64,000 nt of DNA from Pieris napi (lineage: Eukaryota; Arthropoda; Insecta; Lepidoptera; Pieridae), in the NCBI RefSeq assembly GCF_905475465.1, contig NC_062247.1, positions 1,736,001 through 1,800,000 of the forward strand, read 5' to 3'. Position 1 is the first letter of the stretch. Each line of letters starts with the position of its first letter. A program made the position numbers and the translations under genes. Below the pieces are notes generated by a model. That model did no database searches. It saw only the letters and a program-made list of their open reading frames with translations, and was not told the DNA's origin. Of this stretch, positions 35,501 through 44,335 are shown piece after piece.

Positions 35501-38500
35501 TCGAGCAAATGCGCATATAGAAAGAAAGTCCATTGGTGCACAGCCGGGGATCGAACCTACGAGGTATGAGAGTCGCACGCTGAAGCCACTAGGCCAACAC
35601 TGCTCACAATGTACATACCAGTCAATAATCCTGCACCATCAGGACTCCACTGAGCTGTCAAACATGCTCCTTGATGAGCAACGACGCTTTTTTCTATGCG
35701 TCCGTTGTGATTAACTATATGAAACCTGTTGGTGATAATATATATAAATGGGTAAAATATTAAACTAAATATTTTTTCTCTAGATTAAATAGTCGTAATA
35801 GTAAAATCAAGAATTCAGTCTAAGTTTAAATGTAAATGTATAGGCCTGTATACAGTTTGTGGCTACAATACATATGTTGTATGTAAAGATCTACTAACAA
35901 AAGCTATTTACTCACAATAAAAATTAAAAAAATGATGCAGTGTAACCCTATCGAGACCCAACGAGGATGATCCCTAGACACGTCGTTGAATAGAAGTTAC
36001 TCCTATTGTATTTATTATACGTATAATTCGTCACCATGGTAACCAACACTAGCAAGTTTGGCCCAAACATTGTGGTAGGGGAGCCCAAGAGGGGATTTCG
36101 GGATTTACTAAAGCGCGGCAGATTAATATATAGGGGGATACCTTGTACCCGGTTAAGTACCTCCACAAAATATGAGGCTCATATATAAAGCCGCACGTGA
36201 AGGAGACAGGATCAGTTTAGTAAAAAAAAATTGACCATCAGAAATTCCCGAGCGCGTCAGATTAAGGTAGGGTGAGTTAATTACATCCTAAAAAGTGTAT
36301 ATTCCACTAATCTGACAATTTGAGAGTGACGGAAAAAAAGGGGAGGGCAACAAAGTTGTAAAAAAAAAACGTCATCTCGACATTCTCGAGCGTAGCTAAT
36401 TTTTTTTTTATTTTGAAGGAAATAATTCAAGAATAATGAAAAATATATAATCTGACGATTTCCGCAAGCCGAAATAACAAAAATTCGTCGATAAAGTTAA
36501 ATGCGTGCAGCTGCGTGATGCCTACATTTCCTTAAACCGATCGGAATCTAACAAACGGCGTTCTAAATATTTCCCTCCAAATTACATTTCCTGTGAATTT
36601 GAACCGATTCGGACCGATAGATTTTGAGAAATTTTGAAAAATCTTAAAAAAATAAGAAATATTTTTTTTTAAAGTGGTTTCTTTATCGATCAACTTCAAA
36701 AACTAATCCGCCTTTGAGCTTGAAAAACCACGTCGATCGCCACCAAGCTGGTCAAAAGCGGTTGATTCGTTCGAGAGATATCGTACACGAAAGAAACCCG
36801 AAAAAGTGTTTTTTCGGGATTACTCCGAAATTTGTGGTTCGATCAATTAAAATTGCAAAATTATTTATGAGGATGATAAAACTGCGTCGAATGCCGCCAA
36901 CCGCGTGAAAATTGCTTGATCCATTCAAAAGTTATTGCGGTTTGAAAATTCCAAAAATAGTGTTCTATGAAACTTCTATCAGACTTTCGAGCTGGGAGAG
37001 CTCAAATGCATAGAAATGTTATTTCTTTGAACTCAGCGAGCTCAAAATATCAATTTTAAGCGCCCAGGAATGGAATTAGCGGGAAGTTGCAGGGATGGCC
37101 CTTTAGGTGAACCGTTTTTCTATATTTTTTTTGGCAGATCAGGCGAATCCCTCTAGATAATCGTCAGATTATGAGACAGTACGTTTAGAACATAAAGATG
37201 AACCACATATATCTTAATCTGACGCGCTTGAGTATTTCAAAATTGCGATTTTTTTTTTGCAAATTAAGAAAATGGCTGTGGGTTTGCGTCCCATCGAAAT
37301 CGTCAGATTAGTGAATGAGAGCTTTTTTTTGGTGCACTTAACACTCCCTTAGAAAATCTGACGCGCTCGATAAAAAAATTTTTTTTTAATTTTCAACCCT
37401 TAAATACAACCACCCGCATCATGCAAACGATCAGATTAACATACGTACATTATTAAAAATACGTAGGGCATAGATGCTATCAATATCTGACGCGCTCGAG
37501 GATGTCCATGCAACAGTTTTTTTTTACATATTTAACTATCTATAGCCGCTTCCCCCACCGATGAAAAGGAATTTATCATATCACATTTTTTTCTTCTTTT
37601 TATCTAAGCTTTGCATCCCAATAGGTCTCTACGACGCTCGAGTAAATCCCCATTTAGCATCGTGGGCTCCCCTACCATTGTAAAAATAAGATTTGTTAAA
37701 TCATGAAATGCAAAAGTGAGCGTAAAATGATACTAGGTAACTTATGATAATAATATCTAAATCGAGCATTAAGCCGAGTTGGTGAACGTCTCAATCGGTC
37801 GTGCTTTACAGCCCGGGCTGTGTACCAAATAAAATTTCTTTCACTGTACAACGATTTAAAATGCACTTTCGTATAGTAAACAGTAACGTCTTATAAGCTT
37901 GTCGAACAAAGCTATAATTTAGAACATAACCTAAGTGCTAATAAAGAAAATTTAGTTTAATACATACTTTCCATCAGCAGTAGATATTAATATAACGTCG
38001 TGTTGATGTTTTACACCACTTTGTCCCGTCTTCGGAAATAGATTCATGGATGTTGGGAAAAAATCCTCTGCGAATGTAGCAACTATCATACATTCGTTGT
38101 TTATAAGGTTCCATTTTAATAATTTGTGATCATCGCTAAAATTTTATAAATTACTCGTGTGTTGTCTACGCTACTGTATTATTAGTATTCATAATACCTT
38201 TAATTTGAATAAAGGTATTATGGCCTAACACTTGTGACAAAATTTAGAGTCCAGATTTTGCGCTAAGTATGACGTCATATCCAAAATGTTTCTGAATCTG
38301 CGTTGAGGCCTGCTAGAGTTATAATTAAATTCTAAAGATTAAGAATTAAGATAGATTTAGGTTCCGTATATTTCTATTGACGGTTATGTTCTAAAAAAAC
38401 CAACTTTGTTCACAATTTTTGCACTAATAATATCTAATGTATTGAAGCGATATTAAAATAATTTATACCTGCAAGAAAATACATCCTCAGTGTTGTTCCA

Positions 38501-38563
38501 ACATACACAAGTAACGACCGCCGTATGTTTTGGTTCTTTAAAAGTTGAAATTTTTAGTTTCAT
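26585..38563 (-). CDS. IFT80: Intraflagellar transport protein 80 homolog (WD40, IFT-B)
   Basis: Fourteen exons join in phase: 38469-38563, 37968-38135, 35619-35725, 34544-34722, 33788-33877, 32900-33037, 31693-31817, 30567-30815, 29420-29577, 28744-28953, 27760-27904, 27361-27514, 26784-26924, 26585-26650. They give 674 residues. IFT80 is a complex-B subunit that moves cargo along cilia. It begins MKLKISTFKEPKHTAVVTC, close to vertebrate IFT80 from its first residue; an in-frame Met at 38647 lies 28 codons upstream. WD40 blocks follow (AQWSPDG, GGEDGFVKIWS, VAWNPNYNLIISGGEDG, VTWSPTGNMFVLGSY). WNTPVTFDLKEGS and LWACLAVLAWQYNQ are family-specific. Vertebrate IFT80 has about 777 residues. Here likeness ends near YIQHLRNAIPEK, and the frame stops 14 codons later, so the C-terminal helical part looks missing. 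Introns carry many transposons. Confidence 0.94.
26651..28169. other. IFT80 introns 11-13 and flanks
   Basis: Apart from exons 26784-26924, 27361-27514 and 27760-27904, the sequence is AT-rich. A GT-rich patch lies at about 27107-27170. Nothing else is recognised. Confidence 0.45.
28170..28360 (+). mobile_element. SINE family A, degenerate copy
   Basis: It begins GAGCAGAGTTGACCTAGTGG (tRNA-like head) and ends AAAAAGGTTGTAGCGCCACT, with scattered losses between. It lies in IFT80 intron 10, immediately left of a TIR-like sequence and the 5S-derived segment. Confidence 0.7.
28460..28558 (+). rRNA. 5S rRNA-derived segment, lacking its 5' end
   Basis: About 99 bases match arthropod 5S rRNA from AATACACCGGTTCTCGTCCG to the 3' end TGTTGGCT, including AAGTTAAGCAACGTCGGGCG and TACTTGGATGGGTGACCGCC, which contain the internal box A and box C control regions. 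About 20 bases at the 5' end are replaced by unrelated TTTGCTATTGT. A T run follows directly (28558-28566), as in a polymerase III terminator. It is a single copy in an IFT80 intron, on the opposite strand. Without its 5' stem half it cannot form helix I, so a pseudogene or 5S-derived mobile sequence is likelier than a working gene. Confidence 0.85.
28558..28566 (+). terminator. T run after the 5S-derived segment
   Basis: A run of nine T directly after the 5S-like 3' end resembles a polymerase III termination signal. Confidence 0.5.
29184..29386. repeat. 200 bp segment with AAGAGAACCGGCGT inverted ends
   Basis: AAGAGAACCGGCGT near 29184 and its complement ACGCCGGTTCTCTT near 29373 form a perfect 14 bp inverted repeat around AT-rich sequence in IFT80 intron 9. 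It is MITE-like, but no second copy is visible here. Confidence 0.5.
29818..30086 (-). mobile_element. Helitron fragment (TCTAATATATAAAATTCTCG family)
   Basis: The minus-strand 5' end TCTAATATATAAAATTCTCG follows an A; CGATTCTCATGAAATTTTG and GGGTTGATCG... blocks follow. The 3' CTAG end is missing. Family relatives lie at 50646-51045 and 54519-54985. Confidence 0.7.
30190..30420 (+). mobile_element. Jockey-like LINE remnant
   Basis: Plus-strand translation gives KLLIYKTVIKPILSYGTQFW followed by GPASRS, then in another frame LRITTVEEDIKISTEQYK. This is the usual post-RT region of jockey elements (LLYKTVLKP.W.YG.QLWG ... PTV.EEI). Frameshifts and short length show a dead fragment. Confidence 0.7.
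30816..31692. other. IFT80 intron 7 with LINE-UTR-like debris
   Basis: About 30895-31000 (GATACGACCTCCAACTATTC, CAAAGGCCGGCAACGCACCC) and 31495-31640 (GCGTTGCCGGCCTTTAAATC, GTGTCCATGGGCGACC) are fragments of dispersed repeats with the GCCGGCAACGCAC core. The rest is AT-rich. Confidence 0.45.
31900..32150. repeat. Second copy of the sequence at about 14880-15195
   Basis: It shares CGCTCACTCAAAAACAG, TTTGTGAATTGTAT, TTTGGTCATTTGAAAT, CGAGAGTCGACTGTATGATC and then TATATCCTTTAATACATT with 14880-15195. Similarity continues beyond the CAGTCGACTCTCG end, so either the repeat is larger than the pogo-like element or that element sits in an older repeat. Confidence 0.6.
32151..32640. repeat. GC-rich repeat block inside AT-rich intron
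   Basis: CAGTCGAAATCTGTTATAAC at the left resembles mariner/pogo-like ends. At 32310-32560 there is a GC-rich core with TGCCCCGGGCGATTGCTGGT and CCGTGCCCCGGGAAAG. Open frames cross it on both strands but carry no domain. A nested insertion of an unidentified repeat is likely. Confidence 0.4.
32660..32880 (-). mobile_element. Short Helitron, 221 bp, copy 2
   Basis: Identical ends and length to 15807-16027: minus-strand TCTTTATATATATAATTC start after A, GGGTCCACTAG end before T. Its 5' end is 13 bases from the splice donor of the IFT80 exon that ends at 32900. Confidence 0.82.
33060..33400. repeat. Two facing copies of a GCCGGCAACGCAC repeat
   Basis: A plus-strand stretch at about 33088-33180 (GATACCGCCGCCCATGGAC ... 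GGCCTTTTAAGAATTG) is followed at 33199-33290 by its inverted partner (CAATTCTTAAAAGGCCGGCA ... CCATGGGCGGCGGTATCAC). Then a plus-strand CTTCAGTGGGCAGTTGGTTC block follows. It can fold as a long imperfect hairpin. Confidence 0.6.
33401..33787. other. IFT80 intron sequence, AT-rich
   Basis: Nothing recognised left of exon 33788-33877. Confidence 0.4.
33878..34543. other. IFT80 intron 4, AT-rich
   Basis: No repeat boundary or structure is recognised. Confidence 0.4.
34723..35335. other. IFT80 intron 3, AT-rich part
   Basis: No element is recognised before the SINE that starts near 35336. Confidence 0.4.
35336..35605 (-). mobile_element. SINE family A, near full length
   Basis: The minus-strand head GAGCAGTGTTGGCCTAGTGG (box A) is at 35605; box B GGTTCGATCCC follows, and the 3' end CAGTGGCGCTACAACC complement lies near 35338. 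The head stands 11 bases from the splice donor of the IFT80 exon ending at 35619. Confidence 0.82.
36060..37690. mobile_element. Unclassified 1.6 kb block with inverted ends and a ladder of CTGACGCGCTCGAG motifs
   Basis: The outer ends read GTGGTAGGGGAGCCCA near 36071-36089 and its complement TGGGCTCCCCTACCA at 37664-37679. Inside, motifs related to TAATCTGACGCGCTCGAG occur about ten times in both orientations, at about 36249, 36309, 36383, 36448, 37161, 37215, 37301, 37354, 37428, 37482 and 37630. On the right half they come in facing pairs (CGTCAGATTA then TAATCTGACG) repeating every 130-140 bp; on the left half the order is mirrored. T/A homopolymers follow many motifs. The block lies within IFT80 intron 2. 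One plus-strand frame at 36714-36908 has no domain. It looks like a non-autonomous inverted-repeat element with subterminal hairpins; the family is not identified. Confidence 0.55.
38136..38468. other. IFT80 intron 1
   Basis: This is the first coding intron, 333 bp. It is AT-rich and no element is recognised. Confidence 0.5.
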
Positions 38564-38996
38564 TTTTGGTTTTAACTGATAATATTTCTTGTTATGCTTT
38601 TTAAATAGTGTTTCCTTAGTAACGATTACAATTTCTGTCAGCGTCATCTAGGTTGTTCTAGTGATATTAAGTGAAGTTATGGTATCATTCTTTTTCTACA
38701 AATAAATCTAATATATGATTAATTTGTTATAATATGTACTTGTCTTATTAAATACTTTAAAAGAAAAAATAAGTTTTTCTAAATAAATGAACGGACACAC
38801 AACAACACCATGACCATTTGCATTACGGTAAGACATCTTTACTCACAATGGCTGATATTTGACATCTGACAAATTCCAAATGACAGTTATTAAATTCCAC
38901 ATGGTTTTGATTTAACTTGAGAATTGAAATGGTGTTTTATTACAAGAAAGTTTTAATAAGTGTTGTCGGAATTATCTGAATATTGATTGTCCTAAA
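38564..38996. promoter_or_regulatory. Shared upstream region of IFT80 (minus) and PRMT3 (plus)
   Basis: The two start codons are 433 bp apart and point away from each other, so both 5' UTRs and both core promoters must lie here or be spliced from elsewhere. I see no TATA box placed convincingly for either gene. No transposon boundary is visible in it, unlike almost every other non-coding stretch of this size in the window. Confidence 0.5.
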
Positions 38997-40556
38997 ATGT
39001 CTGACGTGCCTGATCTAAGTTCTGATGAAGAGCATTACGAGGAAGATGAATGGCAAGAAATGGAAACCGCTAACACAGCCGTATCTTGTCTATTTTGTAC
39101 GAGCTCACTTCCATCGATCGAAGAAGCGGTGTCCCACTGTGAAGCTGTACATGGTTTTAAATTAGGTGAATTAAAAGTAAAATTTAATATGGACTGTTAT
39201 TCATACATAAAGCTTATCAACTACATTACCACACACAAAGCTGAACCTCAGGTAATTATGGCCTCGGACAAAGCTTTGTGGGATAACGAAAGGTATTTAA
39301 AACCAGTAGAGAATCATGAATGGCTTATGTTCGATTTCGATTCCTTAGCAGAAAAGCCTAGTTCTCCTAAATCATACCATGCTAATGTTGAAAACGGTTT
39401 AGTGACATTATCTCAAGCACATTTTATAGAACTTCAAAGGACAATTCAAACACTGACACAGCAATTAAAAGACAGTAAAACTCACTTGCAATTGGCTAAA
39501 GAAGACATGTCTAAAATGAAAGAATCTATGAAATCTCTTGTAAATAGTGGACCCCTTGGCAAAAGTGATGAAAGTAGTTTGATAATTGACTGCGTGTCAA
39601 AAGTGCCTTTAGAAAGCGATGAGGGATACTTTAGTAGCTATGCTCATTTTGGGATTCACTATGATATGCTATCTGACAAAGTTAGAACAGAAAGCTATAG
39701 AGATGCAATTCTCAAAAATAAAGATACTTTTATGGGAAAAGTTGTGTTAGATCTTGGTTGTGGTACAGGAATCCTATCAATGTTTGCAGCAACGGCTGGA
39801 GCTAAGAAAGTGTATGCCCTTGATCAGTCTGATGTCATTTATCATGCCATGGATATTATTCGAGAAAATAAGCTTGAAAATGTTATACAAACAGTAAAAG
39901 GAAGATTGGAGGACACAAAATTGGATGAAAAAGTTGATATTATTGTGTCAGAGTGGATGGGATATTTCTTATTATTTGAAGGAATGTTAGATAGTGTTAT
40001 TTATGCAAGAGATAGGTGCTTAAATAAAGGAGGGTTGTTATTACCTAATAAATGTAATATAAGCCTGGTGGCTAATGGTGATGTAGACACACATAAAAAA
40101 TTAATAGAATTTTGGTCAGATGTATATGGTTACAAAATGAATTGTATGAAATCTGAAGTTGTCCGAGAAGCAACAATAGATGTGGTTTCATTTGAGCATG
40201 TTTTGTCTGAACCTTGTGTTGTCAAAGAAATAGATATAAATACTTGTACAATTAATGTAATGAACTTTGAATCAGAATTTAAGTTGGTTGTTAATAAGGA
40301 TGGTCATCTTACATCTTTGGTTGGATATTTTGATACATTCTTTGAATTACCTGAGAATGTGTCTTTCACAACTGGTCCTCACAAAACACCAACACATTGG
40401 AAACAAACTGTATTCTTTTTTAAAGATTGTAAACAAGTCAGCAAGGGTGATGTTATTCAAGGCAAAATTATTTGTACTAGACAAAAAACTGATGTTAGGT
40501 CACTTTCTGTTGAAATTCAACTTTTCGGGAAAGTTCATAGATATATTCTCAACTGA
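38997..40556 (+). CDS. PRMT3: Protein arginine N-methyltransferase 3
   Basis: One uninterrupted frame of 519 residues; human PRMT3 has 531. It transfers methyl groups from S-adenosylmethionine to arginine in proteins; its classic cytosolic substrate is ribosomal protein S2. An acidic N-terminus is followed by a single C2H2 zinc finger (Cys31, Cys34, His47, His52), the hallmark that separates PRMT3 from other PRMTs. A coiled-coil-like stretch lies at 140-183. The catalytic core has YFSSYAHFGIH at 211-221, the AdoMet-binding VLDLGCGTG at 250-258, the double-E loop SEWMGYFLLFEGM at 318-330 with Glu319 and Glu328, and the THW motif at 466-468. All key residues are intact. The gene has no intron, unlike its neighbours. 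It is divergent to IFT80. The first downstream AATAAA is near 40933. Confidence 0.97.
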   Translation: MSDVPDLSSDEEHYEEDEWQEMETANTAVSCLFCTSSLPSIEEAVSHCEAVHGFKLGELKVKFNMDCYSYIKLINYITTHKAEPQVIMASDKALWDNERYLKPVENHEWLMFDFDSLAEKPSSPKSYHANVENGLVTLSQAHFIELQRTIQTLTQQLKDSKTHLQLAKEDMSKMKESMKSLVNSGPLGKSDESSLIIDCVSKVPLESDEGYFSSYAHFGIHYDMLSDKVRTESYRDAILKNKDTFMGKVVLDLGCGTGILSMFAATAGAKKVYALDQSDVIYHAMDIIRENKLENVIQTVKGRLEDTKLDEKVDIIVSEWMGYFLLFEGMLDSVIYARDRCLNKGGLLLPNKCNISLVANGDVDTHKKLIEFWSDVYGYKMNCMKSEVVREATIDVVSFEHVLSEPCVVKEIDINTCTINVMNFESEFKLVVNKDGHLTSLVGYFDTFFELPENVSFTTGPHKTPTHWKQTVFFFKDCKQVSKGDVIQGKIICTRQKTDVRSLSVEIQLFGKVHRYILN

Positions 40557-43278
40557 AAGTTACCACTTTTTTTAAGTTACTTTTTGTTAAACATTCATTT
40601 GATGGATGGTACACCTCAAGTATTTTAAGATTGTTATTATAGTCAATATATAATTACAAACAATTTAATTACTTAAAAAGTGTGAATTTGTATTAGACCT
40701 CCCAATGACCTATAATTTGTAGAGATATTGCTCATTTCAATGTGGCAATTGAAAATCTTATTATTCAGAAATATTAGTTTTTAATTGGCAGTTTATTGCT
40801 TGTTAGTAAGTTGCTAGTAGCATAATCAAATTACAGAATTTTATTGTTAATGTGGCTGTGCTTGCAATTGTGTGCCTTGAATTTTTAATTTCATGCAACA
40901 ATATGCTATTAAAATGTCAGGTTATAAACATTAATAAAAAATTTCTACGAAATTCTTTATTTTATTTTCCATGTTTTACATTTCAGTGTTCTACTTATAT
41001 ACATAATAGAAAAGGAATAAAAAATTACATTAAGTATTCAGGCTTTTTACATAGAAAAGGGTATCTATAAATTATATAGGCACTGAACAACGGAAATAAT
41101 CAATTACATATTTAAAAATGCTATTGCTAGATAATACATTTGAAAATTTAAATAGGAAAGCGAATAAGGGAACAATTGCGCGTGTTTTTTATGCAGGCGT
41201 TAGTGTTTCAATTTTCAAAAATAAATACAGAGTGATTATTATTATAACGTATGACTTACATTAAAACTATACTATTTCTGTGCTACATCTATTTAAAATA
41301 AACACTGAGTACAACTCTTAGTTAGGAATTTCAAATAAATTTCTGTTTAAGAGTATGAATCTAAATCTACTTTATAAAGCTATATCCCGAATAAAATGGC
41401 GCTCATGTACACATACTGTCCACTACCTATTACTTACTCTATGTGTCTAATATAGTAAATATATATTAAAAAGATCTATTGTATATTTCATCTACGATAA
41501 GCGTCACCAGTTGGATTAATTCTACCCTTACATTCCCCGACTTTTGGGACCTAATGTGATTATGGATTTTTTTTGATATTTAAAAGGCATGGTCCCATAT
41601 TTTAAATATTTGTAAAATAATACTGAATGCTATGAAAATACGAAAAGGGTGGGTCCGCGAACAAGTTTTATTATTATAGAAACACTTTTTCCGTTACGAA
41701 GGAACTAAAGGATTATTCATAAATGTTCTGTAAGCCTTAGTTTAGTATTCATTCGAGGTTTAGATTACTTTTCTCATTGATAAATATCCCTTAAAGGAGT
41801 TAGTTTTAGTTGTAGAAACATTTTTCTGTTGGAGGTGCGTTTCTTAGGTTTTTTTAAATCAAGGCTCTTATTTGATTAGATTTGCACGAAGCTGACACTT
41901 GACATTATTAGTTGACGTAAAACAATGGCTACAACATTTTTTCTTTACCAAACCTCACAATATGCATTATATTTTATAAATATTGGAGTATAAATATAAC
42001 TATTTTGGCTCTTATTATAAATAAATTAAAAACGCGAATGACATTTATATTTCCACTTCTAATAATATCTTTTTATCTGGCATGAAACAGGTAGGTATAT
42101 TTTAGAAAATATGTTTTGGTCGAGTTTTAGCCATTCCAATCAGAAATATTAAAATTAATAAGCGTATTATATTAATTAATATCTACTTAACAAATAAGAG
42201 ACTCTTATAGACACTATACGTAAATTTGCTCCGAAACCAGCGATTCTATAATACAATAGCTCTTATATTAAACATTTACATTAAAGGTTATTCGTAATTT
42301 ATATTATTTGTGGAATATATTTGAGTAATAAGGACAACAAATAGTTAAAATTCCATAAATATTTCGTAGGGAATCCGTTCAGCCGTTGCGAAACGTGTCT
42401 ATAGTAATTTTAGCGCAACATTAGATTTTCAATGGATGACATACGGAAATATTTTGTGTGCGTTGGCGTCAAAAACATCGTGGCTACTAAACAAAGTAAG
42501 TTTTGAAGGCTACATTTAAATATAACTATAGAAGATTTACGATCTAAAGGATGATCCTAAAGAAATAAACGTCTAAAATAGTCGGACTGTCTATTAGTTA
42601 TTACATTATGTAAAACTAATCCACATACATGCAAATATCTATAAGTAACTTATTTAAATTTATTTAACTGCTATAGCCGACTGTCAATTGTCAGAAATAG
42701 AATTTAATGTACATTTGTATATTTTGAGATAAGTACCTACCGTGGTATAATCTATCTTTAATAGCATGAAAATCCACACACAGAATGCATATTTGGAATT
42801 ATATAGCCGGTAAAATAAAATAAACATAAATTCTATTTATAAATTGTTATATACATATAAAAAATGATATGATTTACATGCAAAAAAACGTTTTTTACAA
42901 AAACATACGAGGCCTGCTCGAATAAAAAAATCTATACAAATCATAAATAATTATGTCTATCCTTATTTGTATCTACAATTATCTTTTAACTATTATAAGG
43001 GTAGTTGGTAAGTTAGTGCTTATATCAGAATAATTTTATTACTATACATTCAATGATATATTATTTACGCACATTATCTTATAATATCTCAAATAGGTCT
43101 TTTATTTATGTATACAATTTGGGTACGGTTACGCTTTTGGCGTATGAAAGGTTTTTCCGTCAATTATGAGATATTAATCTATACATTTAAGGAAAGTTTA
43201 TTCCTAGATAAAGAGAGTGTCAAATATTGATTAATATTACGAAACAAAATTACAAATTGTTAATTAAAGAAACCTAAG
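40557..43278. other. PRMT3 3' UTR and intergenic AT-rich sequence
   Basis: An AATAAA at about 40933-40938 may end the PRMT3 message. Beyond it, 2.3 kb of AT-rich DNA shows no gene or repeat that I recognise. Confidence 0.45.
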
Positions 43279-44335
43279 GGTCCCCGCACATGGGCCACCG
43301 GCCACAACCACAAAACGCCGCCACTGGCATATTTCCTGTAATTTTCATACATTTTATATGGACTCGCCGCACACGGTGGCGCCGGTGGCGGCCACACGCT
43401 ACAAATCGTCGCAGCTTGCTTCTTGTGGCTCACACCGGCCACTAAACGCCGACACAAAAAGCCGCCACACGCCACTCGCGCGATTCCGCGCCCCTCTCTC
43501 CCTTGCCTCAGTTAACCTGAAGTCGACGGTAACGCACGCACGTAGTCTGTGTTTCATATAGGTAGATAAATATGGATATAGAATTATTTATATCAGAGAT
43601 ACAATCCCGTCCTGCGATTTGGGATTCAAAATATTCTATATATTCTATTTTCTTGCCACGGTATTGCTACTTTATTCATAAAATAATCTTTTAACGTATC
43701 TCTTGCAGTAGACGCTCGTGTTACTGGCCAGCCTGTATTTTGTATATTTTCGAGTCCCACTATTTTCAAAGTGTGACGAAAATTGACTACCGAATAAAGT
43801 TGTGCAAAATGCAACAAGATTTCACAATGTCTTCTGAGAAATGAACAGAAGTGTTTAATAGGCGATGTGTAATATTCTCCATTTGTTTGCTAGTACGCCG
43901 AAGGTACACTCAACGCAACGTCTGGCACGGCTTAACCTATAATTGAAAACTTTTTGTCTAACTCCGAATATTTTCCAGAATATGGCCTCATTATATTTTC
44001 ACTGAGGCCAAATTCTTCATCATGTATAGTTCAATGGTTGTCGATTAGCGACCTGTCGTGGTGAGGGGATATTTAATGTCTTTCTGTGTATCCAATAACT
44101 ACGGTTTCGTCTTCTACGACGACGTCTTTTTATCAAAAGTAGCGCAATTAAACCTTCTTCGTCAGAGTCCAATATGATACTGCAGGCAAGGGTTAAAAAA
44201 AGTAGCAGCCACCGACCGCAAGTGTCGACCACCGGCCACAAGTGGCTGTCGCGCGCTTCAGCTACCTTTGTAGCCGCTTCTAGCTTCTCGTGGCGGCGTT
44301 TGTGGCTGTGGCGTGTGGCCCGTGTGCGGCGACAG
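43279..44335 (-). mobile_element. PIF/Harbinger DNA transposon, internally deleted
   Basis: The inverted ends are GC-rich. GTCCCCGCACATGGGCCACC on the left matches the complement of the right end, GTCGCCGCACACGGGCCAC, and similarity runs about 45 bp through CCACAAACGCCGCCAC. Minus-strand coding relics read in order: LLIKRRRRRRR and YWIHRK near 44100 (the Harbinger N-terminal signature), GLSENIMRPYSG, VFNYRLSRARRCVECTFGVL near 43900, then TARDTLKDYFMN and VAIPWQENRI at 43626-43720 (C-terminus). The part that carries the first two catalytic acidic residues is missing. This is a dead derivative with both ends still recognisable. Confidence 0.8.

Noticed and set aside
36714..36908. 64-codon frame inside the 36-37.7 kb block
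   Set aside because: No homology recognised and too short to be a transposase; the block is better described by its repeats.
38564..38647. Upstream in-frame start for IFT80 (28 extra residues)
   Set aside because: Family members begin at the MKLKIS-type start, and the extension has no family resemblance.
43358..43561. GC-rich plus-strand frame near 43.4 kb suggesting a gene or CpG island
   Set aside because: The GC richness comes from the subterminal repeats of the Harbinger element; no domain is present.
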